9,721 nt of DNA from an uncultured Christensenella sp. (GTDB lineage: Bacteria; Bacillota; Clostridia; Christensenellales; Borkfalkiaceae): positions 1 through 9,721 of the forward strand of contig CAJUHC010000040.1 in NCBI GenBank assembly GCA_910586345.1, written 5' to 3'. The notes under the pieces were generated by a model that saw only the letters and a program-made list of their open reading frames with translations, made no database searches and was not told where the DNA came from. Both the position numbers and the translations under genes were made by a program. Below are positions 1 to 7,316 of this stretch, one piece after another (the stretch's first letter is position 1; every line of letters begins with the position of its first letter).

Positions 1-193
1 TGCCTACCCCGTCCGTACCCGCGACGAGTACGGGATGTTTAACTTTTTTGGGCATCTGGAAGAAACCGCCGAACGAACCCAAATCGCCGAGTACCCCCTC
101 CGTATAAGTCAGTTGCACGTGTTCTTTCATTAATTTTACGGCCTCGTAACCTCTTTCTACGTCTACTCCGCTGTCTTTGTAAGAAATTGCCAT
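1..193 (-). CDS. purM: Phosphoribosylformylglycinamidine cyclo-ligase (AIR synthetase), N-terminal part
   Basis: Only the first 64 codons are inside the window; the gene continues past the left edge. The translation begins MAISYKDSGVDVERGYEAVK and continues with a VLGDLGSFGGFF stretch and VAGTDGVG, which match the start of PurM, including the glycine-rich segment and the GTDGVGTK nucleotide-binding region. PurM is cytoplasmic and converts FGAM plus ATP to AIR, the fifth step of purine synthesis. The ATG at 191-193 has an AAAGGAG ribosome binding site at 201-207 that overlaps the stop codon of the upstream purF, so the two are co-transcribed and probably translationally coupled. Identification is firm; the rest of the gene cannot be judged. 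Confidence 0.95.
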   Translation of the reverse strand, partial: MAISYKDSGVDVERGYEAVKLMKEHVQLTYTEGVLGDLGSFGGFFQMPKKVKHPVLVAGTDGVG

Positions 194-205
194 AGTTTTG
201 CTCCT

Positions 206-1615
206 TTATTCTAATTTAAGTTTGTCCGCTTCGTAACCGTCAAGCGGAAACGGATATTCGCCGTTGAAACAGCCCAGACAGAAACCTACGTTAGCGCCTT
301 TGCACGTTTTTACAAGCAGGTCTACCGTAAGATAATTTATACTGTCCGCGCCGAGGCTTTCGCATATCTGTTTTTCATTTTTATATGCGCCTATAAGCTG
401 CGAATATGTCTGAATATCTATTCCGAGATGACAGGGATGTTTGATTATCGGCGAACAAACGCGTATATGCACTTCGCTTGCGCCCGCATCGCGTAACATT
501 TTAACGATTTTGCGCATCGTTGTTCCGCGGACAATCGAATCGTCTATTATAACAACTCTTTTACCGCGGACGTTCGCACGTAACGCGTTCATTTTTATAT
601 TTAAACTTTTTTCTCTCTGTCTTTGGTCAGGCTGAATAAAAGTTCTTCCGACGTATCTGTTTTTGGCGAGAGCTTCGGCAAACGGTATTCCGCTTTCCTC
701 CGCATAGCCTCTTGCCGCAACGTTTGCGGAATCGGGAACTCCCGAAACAATATCCGCTTCCGCAGGAAAATATCTTGCAAGCAGTCTTCCCGCTTCCTTC
801 CTCGCTTCGTAAACGCTTTTACCGTCGAGAACTGAATCCGGGCGCGCAAAATATACGTATTCGAAAATACACATTCTGCTCTCTTCGGGCACCCCGTCCA
901 TAAACGAAGAACTAACGCCACCTTTATCAACGACGACTATTTCTCCAGGTCTTACGTCCCGAAGAAAATTTGCGCCGACTGCGTCCAAAGCGCAAGTTTC
1001 GCTCGCAACCATTACGTCGCCGTCCTTTAAACCTATACAAAGCGGACGAATACCGTAAGGGTCGCGGACCGCTATCAGTTTGTCCGCCGTCATTATTACG
1101 AGAGCGTAAGAACCTTTGAAATACGGACAGGCGCGTTTTACGCCCTTCAATATATCTCCGTCGGACAGACTGTTAATTAAAACCGCCATTACCTCCGAAT
1201 CGACAGAGGTCTGAAACACCGCGTTTTCCGCTATCGCTTTCTCGCGAAGCTGTTTCGTATTCGTAAGATTGCCGTTATGGGCAAGAGCCATTTTACCGCA
1301 TTTACCTGTAAAAACCACGGGTTGTGCGTTGAGCAGCTGGCTTGCTCCCGTCGTCGAATACCTTACGTGACCTATCGCGATATCGCCCTCGGGAAGCCTG
1401 TCTAAATTTCCGTACGCGAATACGTCGGAAACAAGCCCCATACCTTTATGATAAACTATTCTGTCGGCGTAAGCGACCGCTATGCCCGCAGACTCCTGTC
1501 CTCTGTGCTGAAGCGCGTAAAGTCCGTAATAAACCGAATACGCGACGTCGCGGTTTTCCTGGGAATAAACTCCGAAAACTCCGCATTCTTCGTGCAGTTC
1601 GTCCTGCTCTTCCAT
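206..1615 (-). CDS. purF: Amidophosphoribosyltransferase (glutamine PRPP amidotransferase)
   Basis: Catalyses the first committed purine step: PRPP plus glutamine gives phosphoribosylamine, glutamate and pyrophosphate. The 469-residue protein has an N-terminal Ntn glutaminase domain and a C-terminal type I phosphoribosyltransferase domain. A short propeptide (residues 1-10) precedes Cys11, the nucleophile exposed by self-cleavage, in the CGVFG motif. The glutaminase residues Arg85 (HVRYST), Asn114-Gly115 (HNGN) and Asp139 are present. The PRPP loop is IIDDSIVRGTT at about 356-366. Cys249, Cys395, Cys446 and Cys449 are at the spacing of the four [4Fe-4S] ligands of Bacillus subtilis PurF, so this is the oxygen-sensitive cluster-bearing type. 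An AAGGAG ribosome binding site lies within the last codons of the upstream purF-like gene, with 5 nt between the two ORFs. It appears complete and active. Confidence 0.97.
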   Translation of the reverse strand: MEEQDELHEECGVFGVYSQENRDVAYSVYYGLYALQHRGQESAGIAVAYADRIVYHKGMGLVSDVFAYGNLDRLPEGDIAIGHVRYSTTGASQLLNAQPVVFTGKCGKMALAHNGNLTNTKQLREKAIAENAVFQTSVDSEVMAVLINSLSDGDILKGVKRACPYFKGSYALVIMTADKLIAVRDPYGIRPLCIGLKDGDVMVASETCALDAVGANFLRDVRPGEIVVVDKGGVSSSFMDGVPEESRMCIFEYVYFARPDSVLDGKSVYEARKEAGRLLARYFPAEADIVSGVPDSANVAARGYAEESGIPFAEALAKNRYVGRTFIQPDQRQREKSLNIKMNALRANVRGKRVVIIDDSIVRGTTMRKIVKMLRDAGASEVHIRVCSPIIKHPCHLGIDIQTYSQLIGAYKNEKQICESLGADSINYLTVDLLVKTCKGANVGFCLGCFNGEYPFPLDGYEADKLKLE

Positions 1616-1620
1616 TTAAA

Positions 1621-3042
1621 TTACTCCTTGCCCGTCCAACAATACGTACAGAGTTTGCAAGGCTCTATGCCGATTGCCTCAATCAAACCTTCTATCGACT
1701 GGAATTCAAGAGACTCGAATTTGAATTTATCGCAAATTGCTTTGCGCAGAGCCTTTCCGCGTTCGGTTTCGCAGTTACTGTATTCTTCGAGATGATTTAT
1801 CGCGTCTTCGCCTTCGAGTTCCGACATAATGCGTCTCGTAATCAAATCCATATCTCCCGAAGAACGGGAAAAATTGAGATATTTACAACCGTACATTATG
1901 GGCGGACACGCCGAACGCATATGAACCGTTTTTGCTCCGTGAGAATATAAAAATTCAACGGTTTCTTTAAGCTGTGTTCCTCTGACTATAGAATCGTCGA
2001 CGAGCAGAAGATTTTTGCCGTCTATGTATTCGTGAACGGGAATAAGTTTCATCTTCGCGACTTTATTGCGCTCCGTTTGATTTACCGGCATAAAACTGCG
2101 CGACCACGTAGGAGTATACTTAATATACGGACGCGCAAACGGAATTTTACTCTCGTTGGAATAACCTATTGCGTGCGGAGTACCCGAATCGGGAACACCT
2201 CCTACGAAATCCACGTCGTGCAAATCGCAGGTTTTCGCGTCGTTTTTCGCAAAAATACGTCCGTTTTTACAGCGCATAACTTCAACGTTTACTCCCTCGT
2301 AAGTTGAAGTCGGATAACCGTAATACGACCAAAGGAACGCGCATATACGCATTTTTTCGCCCGGAGGGGAAAGCTGAGTTATTCCGTCCGCGGAAATTTC
2401 GACGATTTCGGCGGGTCCGAGTTCGCGCTCGTCCGTATAACCCAATTTTTTATATGCGAAACTTTCAAAGGATACGCAGTATCCGCTATCGCACCTGCCT
2501 ATGAGAACGGGTAGTCTTCCTACCTTGTCCCTGGCCGCAATCAATGTACCTCTGTCGGTCAACAGCAGAATAGAAACCGTTCCCTCTATCTGTTCCTGCG
2601 CGTAACGTATACCTTCGACGTAGTCGTTTTTACTGTTGATAAGCGCCGCTACGATTTCATTTGAATTTACTTTGCTTCCCGTCATAGCGTCGAAATAACC
2701 GCCGTTTGAAAGCAGATTGTTCATTACCGCAGAAACGTTGTTGATTATACCGATAGTACATATCGCGTAGGTACCGAGCTTCGAAACCATCAAAAGCGGC
2801 TGAGGGTCAGTATCGCTTATACAGCCTATTGCGGCGTTACCTTTCATTTCCGATAAAGTTTTCTCAAACTTCGTTCTGAAAGGAGCATTCTCTATATTAT
2901 GTATTTCCCGCTGTAAGCCGACGGACGGGTCGTAAGCCGCCATTCCTCCGCGCTTCGTGCCGAGATGCGAATGATAGTCGGTACCGATAAAAACATCGAA
3001 AACCGCGCTTTCTTTTTTTACAGAGCCGAAAAATCCGCCCAT
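1621..3042 (-). CDS. PurF paralogue with degenerate glutaminase domain and intact PRPP/Fe-S region
   Basis: This 473-residue protein aligns with PurF over its whole length and starts MGGFFGSV, where PurF has Cys-Gly-Val-Phe-Gly. The nucleophilic Cys is replaced by Gly2, and there is no propeptide. The Arg-Tyr of HVRYST (here IGCISDTD, 72-79), the oxyanion-hole Asn-Gly (here TIGIINN, 96-102) and the following Asp (here KVNSNE) are also gone, so it should not hydrolyse glutamine. By contrast, the PRPP loop LVDDSIVRGTQ (about 347-357), the GGVPDSG segment and the cluster cysteines Cys234, Cys386, Cys465 and Cys468 are kept. From memory, similar MGGFFG proteins occur in Bacteroidetes and Clostridia and are usually annotated simply as amidophosphoribosyltransferase. 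It may use free ammonia, act as a partner or regulator of PurF, or make another phosphoribosyl compound; these are inferences. The ATG has an AGGAG site near 3051-3055 and lies 3 nt after purC. Confidence 0.9.
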   Translation of the reverse strand: MGGFFGSVKKESAVFDVFIGTDYHSHLGTKRGGMAAYDPSVGLQREIHNIENAPFRTKFEKTLSEMKGNAAIGCISDTDPQPLLMVSKLGTYAICTIGIINNVSAVMNNLLSNGGYFDAMTGSKVNSNEIVAALINSKNDYVEGIRYAQEQIEGTVSILLLTDRGTLIAARDKVGRLPVLIGRCDSGYCVSFESFAYKKLGYTDERELGPAEIVEISADGITQLSPPGEKMRICAFLWSYYGYPTSTYEGVNVEVMRCKNGRIFAKNDAKTCDLHDVDFVGGVPDSGTPHAIGYSNESKIPFARPYIKYTPTWSRSFMPVNQTERNKVAKMKLIPVHEYIDGKNLLLVDDSIVRGTQLKETVEFLYSHGAKTVHMRSACPPIMYGCKYLNFSRSSGDMDLITRRIMSELEGEDAINHLEEYSNCETERGKALRKAICDKFKFESLEFQSIEGLIEAIGIEPCKLCTYCWTGKE

Positions 3043-3045
3043 TTA

Positions 3046-3768
3046 TTATTCTCCTGTGAGACGTTTGAATATCTCATTATACGCGTCTTCCACTCCGCCC
3101 AAATCCCTGCGGAATCTGTCCTTGTCAAGGCTGACGTGTTTGGTAGTATCCCAGCTTCCAGCTTCCCAGAAACGGCAGGTATCTGGAGAAATTTCGTCCG
3201 CGAGTACTATCTGACCTTTGAATCTTCCGAATTCAAGCTTAAAGTCAATCAAATCGACGTTGAGATGCTTGAAAAACTCTTTCAACGCGTCGTTCACCGC
3301 AAAAGCCGTTTTCTTAATGGTATCGATTTCTTCCGCGGTAGCAAGGTTGAGCGCGAGCGCGTGATAATCGTTAATGAGCGGGTCTCCCAAATCATCGTTC
3401 TTATATGAAAATTCTATCGTAGGCGAATTAAACAAAGTACCTTCCGCAACCCCGTAACGCTTAGAGAAACTGCCTGCGGCGACGTTTCTTATTATTACTT
3501 CGAGCGGAACAATGTTTACTTTTTTAACAACCGTATTTCTGTCGTCAATCTCCTCTACCAAATGAGTGGGAATTCCCTTTTTTTCAAGCATAGCCATCAT
3601 AAGATTGCTCATCTTGTTGTTAATGACGCCTTTGCCCGCAATCGTGCCTTTTTTAAGTCCGTTGAACGCGGTTGCATCATCCTTGTAGGATACGATAACG
3701 TAATCGGGGTTTTCCGTTGCGAAAACCTTTTTTGCCTTGCCTTCGTAAAGCTGTTCCTTTTTCTCCAT
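3046..3768 (-). CDS. purC: SAICAR synthetase (phosphoribosylaminoimidazole-succinocarboxamide synthase)
   Basis: Joins CAIR and aspartate with ATP to form SAICAR in the cytoplasm. At 240 residues it has the usual length of bacterial PurC. Family landmarks are the N-terminal YEGKAKKVF nucleotide-binding strand-turn (8-16), VPLEVIIRNVAAGS (87-100), LIDFKLEFGR (173-182) and LADEISPDTCRFW (189-201). The last two are the classic SAICAR synthetase signatures. The ATG at 3766-3768 has an AGGAGA ribosome binding site at 3775-3780. It is followed after 3 nt by the purF-like gene, so these two are clearly in one transcript. The 69-bp gap to purE upstream holds a terminator-like hairpin. Confidence 0.97.
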   Translation of the reverse strand: MEKKEQLYEGKAKKVFATENPDYVIVSYKDDATAFNGLKKGTIAGKGVINNKMSNLMMAMLEKKGIPTHLVEEIDDRNTVVKKVNIVPLEVIIRNVAAGSFSKRYGVAEGTLFNSPTIEFSYKNDDLGDPLINDYHALALNLATAEEIDTIKKTAFAVNDALKEFFKHLNVDLIDFKLEFGRFKGQIVLADEISPDTCRFWEAGSWDTTKHVSLDKDRFRRDLGGVEDAYNEIFKRLTGE

Positions 3769-3809
3769 AAGTTTTCTCCTAAAAAATTTTAAACAGTATT
3801 ATTTATAAA

Positions 3810-3831
3810 ACCCGCAGAGCAAACTGCGGGT
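3810..3831 (-). terminator. Terminator-like hairpin between purE and purC
   Basis: On the minus strand an 8-bp perfect stem (ACCCGCAG / CTGCGGGT) with a 6-nt loop starts 6 nt after the purE stop codon. It is followed by TTTTATAAATAAT. This has the form of a Rho-independent terminator, although the T-run is short and broken by A. No convincing separate promoter fits in the roughly 40 bp before purC, so partial termination or mRNA processing, making purE more abundant than downstream genes, is the likeliest meaning. That interpretation is inference. Confidence 0.6.
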
Positions 3832-3837
3832 ATGATT

Positions 3838-4335
3838 TTACAGCGTCTTCAACTCCTGTTGAAGAGCTATATCGTCTGCATTTATTTTTTCTCTCATATT
3901 TTTCTTATAGTCCGAAAGTTTCTTCGCAATTTCGGGATATTTTAAGCCTAAAATCTGTAAAGCAAGCAGACCCGCGTTCTCTCCGCCGTTTACGCCGACG
4001 GTCGCAACTGGTATACCCGAGGGCATCTGTACAATTGACAGAAGGCTGTCCAGACCGCCCATCATATCGGTTTTAACGGGCAGTCCTATTACGGGAAGAG
4101 TAGTATCCGCCGCTATAACCCCGCCGAGATGAGCCGCCTTGCCCGCCGCGCAGATAATCACCTCTATTCCCCTCTCTTTTGCGGACGAAGAAAATTCCCG
4201 CGCTTCCTCGGGCGTTCTGTGTGCGGAAATTACTCTAACCTCCGCATCTTCGCCGAAACTTTTAATAACGCCGACAGCGGGTTTAACCACTGCGAAATCA
4301 GACTTGCTGCCCATAATTATCGCTATTTTAGCCAT
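3838..4335 (-). CDS. purE: N5-carboxyaminoimidazole ribonucleotide mutase / AIR carboxylase catalytic subunit
   Basis: Makes CAIR, the PurC substrate. The 165-residue protein shows the PurE flavodoxin-like core: MGSKSD (8-13), SAHRTP (37-42, catalytic His39), the AAGKAAHLGG loop (63-72) and the LDSLLSIVQMPSGIPVATV segment (95-113). The overall pattern is class I (mutase using N5-CAIR from PurK), but the usual AGGAAHLPG is AGKAAHLGG and no purK is next to it. Whether it works as a mutase or directly on AIR and CO2 is therefore open. The ATG has a GAGAGGAAT ribosome binding site at about 4342-4350. It is the first gene of the visible purine operon, divergent from a small membrane protein gene that starts 50 bp away. 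Confidence 0.95.
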   Translation of the reverse strand: MAKIAIIMGSKSDFAVVKPAVGVIKSFGEDAEVRVISAHRTPEEAREFSSSAKERGIEVIICAAGKAAHLGGVIAADTTLPVIGLPVKTDMMGGLDSLLSIVQMPSGIPVATVGVNGGENAGLLALQILGLKYPEIAKKLSDYKKNMREKINADDIALQQELKTL

Positions 4336-4385
4336 ATTGCAATTCCTCTCAGTATTAAACGCATAATTTTCGGCATACTTTATAT

Positions 4386-4688
4386 ATGCTGCTATTATAC
4401 ATTATTTTTATCGTGTATATACTTGCCGTCAACTTTTACGCCGTTATTTTATTAAAGTCGCAAAAAGACGAATATTCAGACGACGAATCGAAAATGAACA
4501 GCGGTGACGGAAAACTCATTTTAACCGCTATTCTCGGCGGAGCCATAAGCATTTATATCAGTATGTTTATAATGCGTTACCGTCTTAAAAATCTGCTTCT
4601 TATGATTCTTATGCCGGTAATCGGCGTACTTAACGTATACCTGTGTATAGTAGCTTTCCGCTCCGGATTTACGTTCTTTGTAGCTTAA
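4386..4688 (+). CDS. Small integral membrane protein, DUF1294-like
   Basis: Encodes 100 residues with three apparent hydrophobic segments: about 1-24, 44-62 and 68-98. The middle stretch KLILTAILGGAISIYISMFIMRYRLKN resembles the DUF1294 pattern of LL-ALLGGSLG-x-x-GM-x-x-FRHK-x-x-K, followed by a C-terminal helix, so membership is likely though not certain. The function of that family is unknown to me. An in-frame stop at 4356 limits the start; ATG 4386 is the first available start. There is no Shine-Dalgarno upstream, so translation may be leaderless or start weakly. Codon use resembles neighbouring genes. It is divergent from purE and ends before a bidirectional terminator at 4832-4863. Confidence 0.75.
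   Translation: MLLLYIIFIVYILAVNFYAVILLKSQKDEYSDDESKMNSGDGKLILTAILGGAISIYISMFIMRYRLKNLLLMILMPVIGVLNVYLCIVAFRSGFTFFVA
4394..4399 (-). promoter_or_regulatory. Candidate -10 box for the purine operon
   Basis: The minus strand carries a perfect TATAAT here, which would give a 5' leader of roughly 50 nt before the purE ATG. The -35 region at 16-18 bp spacing is poor (GTATAT or similar). A good TTGACG lies at 4427-4432 but 27 bp away, too far to pair with this box. The site lies inside the first codons of the divergent gene. The leader is too short for a purine riboswitch and none is seen. Confidence 0.35.
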
Positions 4689-4831
4689 AACCACAATATC
4701 TTCAACAATCGGCTTAATTATAACACAATATATTGATAAAAGGAAACTTTTTGAATATAGTTTTTTTTAAAAATATTATATAAATTTTTCCTTGCCGCAA
4801 CATAAAACGTCCGTTATCCGGAAATTCAGAC

Positions 4832-4863
4832 GAAAAGAACCCGTTTTTAAACGGGTTCTTTTC
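4832..4863. terminator. Bidirectional intrinsic terminator
   Basis: A perfect 15-bp inverted repeat (arms 4832-4846 and 4849-4863, 2-nt centre) with a GAACCCG/CGGGTTC core flanked by A4 on the left and T4 on the right. It therefore reads as a Rho-independent terminator on both strands. On the minus strand its first two bases overlap the TGA stop of the ABC ATPase gene. On the plus strand it lies 143 bp after the small membrane protein gene. The AT-rich stretch 4689-4831 before it shows no gene. Confidence 0.85.
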
Positions 4864-5518
4864 ACAATAATGCGGAAACGAGTTCATCTCTCAGCTTCTC
4901 CGCTACGTTAAGCGCCCGCGGCGGTTCGCCGTCCGCGCGTTTATCGTAAACAACGGTTCCGCGGTTTATAACCAATATTCTGTGCGCGGAACAAACCGCC
5001 TCGTCGACGTCGTGCGTAACGAAAATTACGGTTCTTTTGTCTTTTTTCCAAACATCGAAAAACAGCTCGTTCAATTCTTTTTTCAATTTCAAATCGAGAG
5101 CAGTGAACGGTTCGTCCATTAAAATTACGTCGCTCTCAAAGAGAAAAGCGCGGGCGAGCGAAACTCTTTGAGCCTGCCCTCCCGAAAGACCGACGGGATA
5201 GCTTTTTGCTTTATCCGACAGTCCGACACGTTCGAGCATAGAGTCGATTTTACCGCCGTCGCCGCAGACGAGTTTAAGATTTCCGTATACGGTCAGATTC
5301 GGAACAAGTCTCGGAGTCTGAAAAACGTAAGAACTTTTAAGTCCGGTTATATTTCCTCCGTATTCCGTAAGATGCGCAACTGCGTTCAAGAGAGTCGTTT
5401 TACCGCTTCCGCTTTCGCCGAGTATGCAAGTAATTTTCCCCTCTTCGAGGGTCAGATTGAAATTTTCGAATACCGTAACGTCCGAATAACTTTTTGAAAA
5501 ATTTTTAATCTCAATCAC
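4862..5518 (-). CDS. ABC transporter ATP-binding protein (NitT/TauT/ThiZ-like)
   Basis: ATPase subunit of the importer encoded by this operon. All nucleotide-binding motifs are present: Walker A GESGSGKT (34-41), Q-loop Gln67 in VFQ, signature LSGGQ (111-115), Walker B VILMDE (131-136, catalytic Glu136), D-loop ALD and H-loop His169. At 218 residues it is shorter than most TauB/SsuB proteins (about 250), mainly through a compact segment between Walker A and the Q-loop; no essential motif is lost. The start is GTG at 5516-5518 with a near-perfect AAGGAGG site at about 5525-5531, overlapping the permease stop by 8 bp, which indicates coupled translation. It is the last gene of the operon. Motifs do not reveal the substrate. 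Confidence 0.93.
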   Translation of the reverse strand: MIEIKNFSKSYSDVTVFENFNLTLEEGKITCILGESGSGKTTLLNAVAHLTEYGGNITGLKSSYVFQTPRLVPNLTVYGNLKLVCGDGGKIDSMLERVGLSDKAKSYPVGLSGGQAQRVSLARAFLFESDVILMDEPFTALDLKLKKELNELFFDVWKKDKRTVIFVTHDVDEAVCSAHRILVINRGTVVYDKRADGEPPRALNVAEKLRDELVSALL

Positions 5519-6293
5519 GTGCGCCCTCCTTTTTGCTCCACTTGTAATTTATCCGCTCGAATTGCGACAGCGCAACATCTATAACGAGCCCCGCGGCTAC
5601 GGCTACGGCGGTCAGCGCAGCGAGCCGCGGCATCTCCGCATAAAGTTTGGCTGTCTGCATCATACCGCCGAGGCTGTTATAAGTATTGGCGAGCACTTCC
5701 GAAGAAATCATTATTTTCAAACCGAGAGAAACGTTTGCGCCGGTCTGCGCCAAAATATTCGGAGAAATCAGCGGCATATAAATTTTAAAAAGTTTTTCTC
5801 TCTTTTTCAGTCCGTACAAGCGCGCCATTTCCAGAATCCCCTCGTCCACTCCGCCCGCCGCCGCTATAATCTGCGCGTAAATCATCGGAAAAAGTATAAG
5901 AACCGTAACTGCGACGGGCGCGATAACGGGATTAGTCCAGATAAGAAGTATCAATACGACCGCAAGCGTCGGAAGCGTACGCATAAACGCGGCGACAGGT
6001 TTTACGAACGCGTAAAAAGCTTTGCTTAAAACCGACGGAACAGCAAACAATACCGCCAGCAAAAACGATAAGGCGAACGCAAGCAAAGTTCTTCCGAAAG
6101 TATTTAAAAACGAAATCCAGAACCCGCCGTCAGAAAACAAGTTCCCGAGGCTCTTTAGAGTATCCGAAAACGACGGCACCAGATAATCGTTTTTAACCGA
6201 GAAATACGCGATTATCCATATGACAAACATCAGCGCAACCGCCGAAACGGAACATATTATATTAATCTTTCTTTTTTTAATGAAGTTTTTCAA
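5511..6293 (-). CDS. ABC transporter permease (NitT/TauT/ThiX-like)
   Basis: A 260-residue inner-membrane protein with about six hydrophobic segments: near 12-31, 66-88, 95-119, 122-146, 185-202 and 224-243. The MRTLPTLAVVLILLIW stretch (104-119) and the cytoplasmic EAA loop, E155 to P174 with the central G161, are typical of the SsuC/TauC/ThiX permease family, which usually acts as a homodimer. The reading frame starts with TTG (6291-6293), overlapping the TGA of the substrate-binding protein gene as TTGA. The upstream ribosome binding site is weak (GGAA), so translation probably depends on coupling. The partner ATPase overlaps its 3' end by 8 bp. Confidence 0.92.
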   Translation of the reverse strand: MKNFIKKRKINIICSVSAVALMFVIWIIAYFSVKNDYLVPSFSDTLKSLGNLFSDGGFWISFLNTFGRTLLAFALSFLLAVLFAVPSVLSKAFYAFVKPVAAFMRTLPTLAVVLILLIWTNPVIAPVAVTVLILFPMIYAQIIAAAGGVDEGILEMARLYGLKKREKLFKIYMPLISPNILAQTGANVSLGLKIMISSEVLANTYNSLGGMMQTAKLYAEMPRLAALTAVAVAAGLVIDVALSQFERINYKWSKKEGARD

Positions 6294-7315
6294 GATTGAT
6301 TTCCAACGTAAAAGAAACCGTCCGAAACCGCGCTTGCGAAAGACGGATTGACGGCGATTAATTCATTTAAAAACGCGTTAACCTCGTTTTTGCAATCTTT
6401 CGAATCAACGAATTTCACCGCGCAGTTTTTTATAACGTCTTTGGAAAGATTCTTAGCCGTAAACGACGGATTCAAACCGTCCGTAAGATGTTTTTGAACC
6501 GCATTTACCACCCTTTCGGCAGAAGTATTCTCAGAAAGAAGCCATTCCCCGCTTTCCGAAACGGCCGTAATAAACCGCGATATAAATTCGGGTTCGTTTT
6601 CGATAAGCGAACTTTTCGCCGCAAGCACCGCCTGCGGGTATCCGCCGTCCGCGCCGTAAAGATTTTGCAGGCTTCCCGCAAACGAAAGCGCGCCCTTAGT
6701 CGCGTTTACTTTTGCGGAAGCGGCAGGCTCGGGAACGACGTAATAATCGCAGGTCTTTTCCGACGGAGCAACTTGTTCGGGCGAAACCGCTTTTAAATTA
6801 ACTTTCGTTTCATCTGGCGAATTATTGTTTCCGAGCTCGGAATATTCCAGACCTTTACCGCGCAATACGGCTTTGAAAGTCAGCCCGGGGACGTTAGCAA
6901 GCTGAATAACTCCAACGACTTTGCCTTTAAGTATGCTCATATTTTCAGGCGTTATATCTTCTCCGCCCTGTTTTTTAAGTATATAAAGATTGCCGTGCGT
7001 GACCGTTCCGAGCATTTTATATTTTTCGCCCGAACCGAGTAATTTGCTTGCAAGATTCAAAGGCAGAACGCATAAATCCGCTTTGGGATTTTCACCCGTA
7101 ACGAAACCTGCGATAAGCGACGGGTCGACGACGTTATATTCGGTTTTTCCGCCAAACGAATTTTCTTCGTCCATAAGTTTCGCCAAGGCGAGCGCGGGCG
7201 CACCGTCGGGCGTATAGACCGATATATAATCTTTTTTATTCCCGCAAGCCGATAAACCCAAAGAAACGGAAACAGCCAAAAAAACGCATAAAAGCGCGGA
7301 CAATAATTTTCGCAT
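6290..7315 (-). CDS. ABC transporter substrate-binding lipoprotein (NMT1/TauA-like)
   Basis: A 341-residue exported lipoprotein. Residues 1-23 form a signal peptide (MRK then a hydrophobic core) ending in the lipobox Leu21-Ser-Ala-Cys24, so Cys24 is the lipidated residue. The mature part opens with ISVYTPDGAPALALAKLM, the first strand-helix of a periplasmic-binding fold. It continues with DLCVLPLNLASKLL and the second-lobe element DYYVVPEPAASAKV, as in NMT1/TauA/SsuA-type receptors. It presumably captures the ligand outside the membrane and delivers it to the permease encoded next. The ligand cannot be read from sequence; thiamine precursors, taurine and nitrate analogues are all family precedents. 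The ATG (7313-7315) is preceded by AAGGTG and lies 1 nt after the upstream TM1266-type gene's stop. Confidence 0.9.
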   Translation of the reverse strand: MRKLLSALLCVFLAVSVSLGLSACGNKKDYISVYTPDGAPALALAKLMDEENSFGGKTEYNVVDPSLIAGFVTGENPKADLCVLPLNLASKLLGSGEKYKMLGTVTHGNLYILKKQGGEDITPENMSILKGKVVGVIQLANVPGLTFKAVLRGKGLEYSELGNNNSPDETKVNLKAVSPEQVAPSEKTCDYYVVPEPAASAKVNATKGALSFAGSLQNLYGADGGYPQAVLAAKSSLIENEPEFISRFITAVSESGEWLLSENTSAERVVNAVQKHLTDGLNPSFTAKNLSKDVIKNCAVKFVDSKDCKNEVNAFLNELIAVNPSFASAVSDGFFYVGNQS

Positions 7316-7316
7316 A

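Noticed and set aside
1342..1950. Long plus-strand open frame (202 codons) opposite purF and the purF-like gene
   Set aside because: Spans two confidently identified minus-strand genes; its Arg/Phe-rich translation matches no family and is an antisense shadow.
4394..4432. TTGACG paired with TATAAT as the purE promoter
   Set aside because: Spacer is 27 bp, outside the 15-19 bp range for sigma-A promoters.
4336..4440. Purine riboswitch or PurR box upstream of purE
   Set aside because: The space to the start codon is too short and lacks the three-way-junction core; the CCGAAAATTATGCG stretch only faintly resembles a PurBox half-site.
4689..4831. Small RNA gene in the AT-rich spacer
   Set aside because: Only a weak AAAAG-GAAA-CTTTT hairpin is seen; no promoter-plus-terminator arrangement distinct from the shared terminator could be defended.
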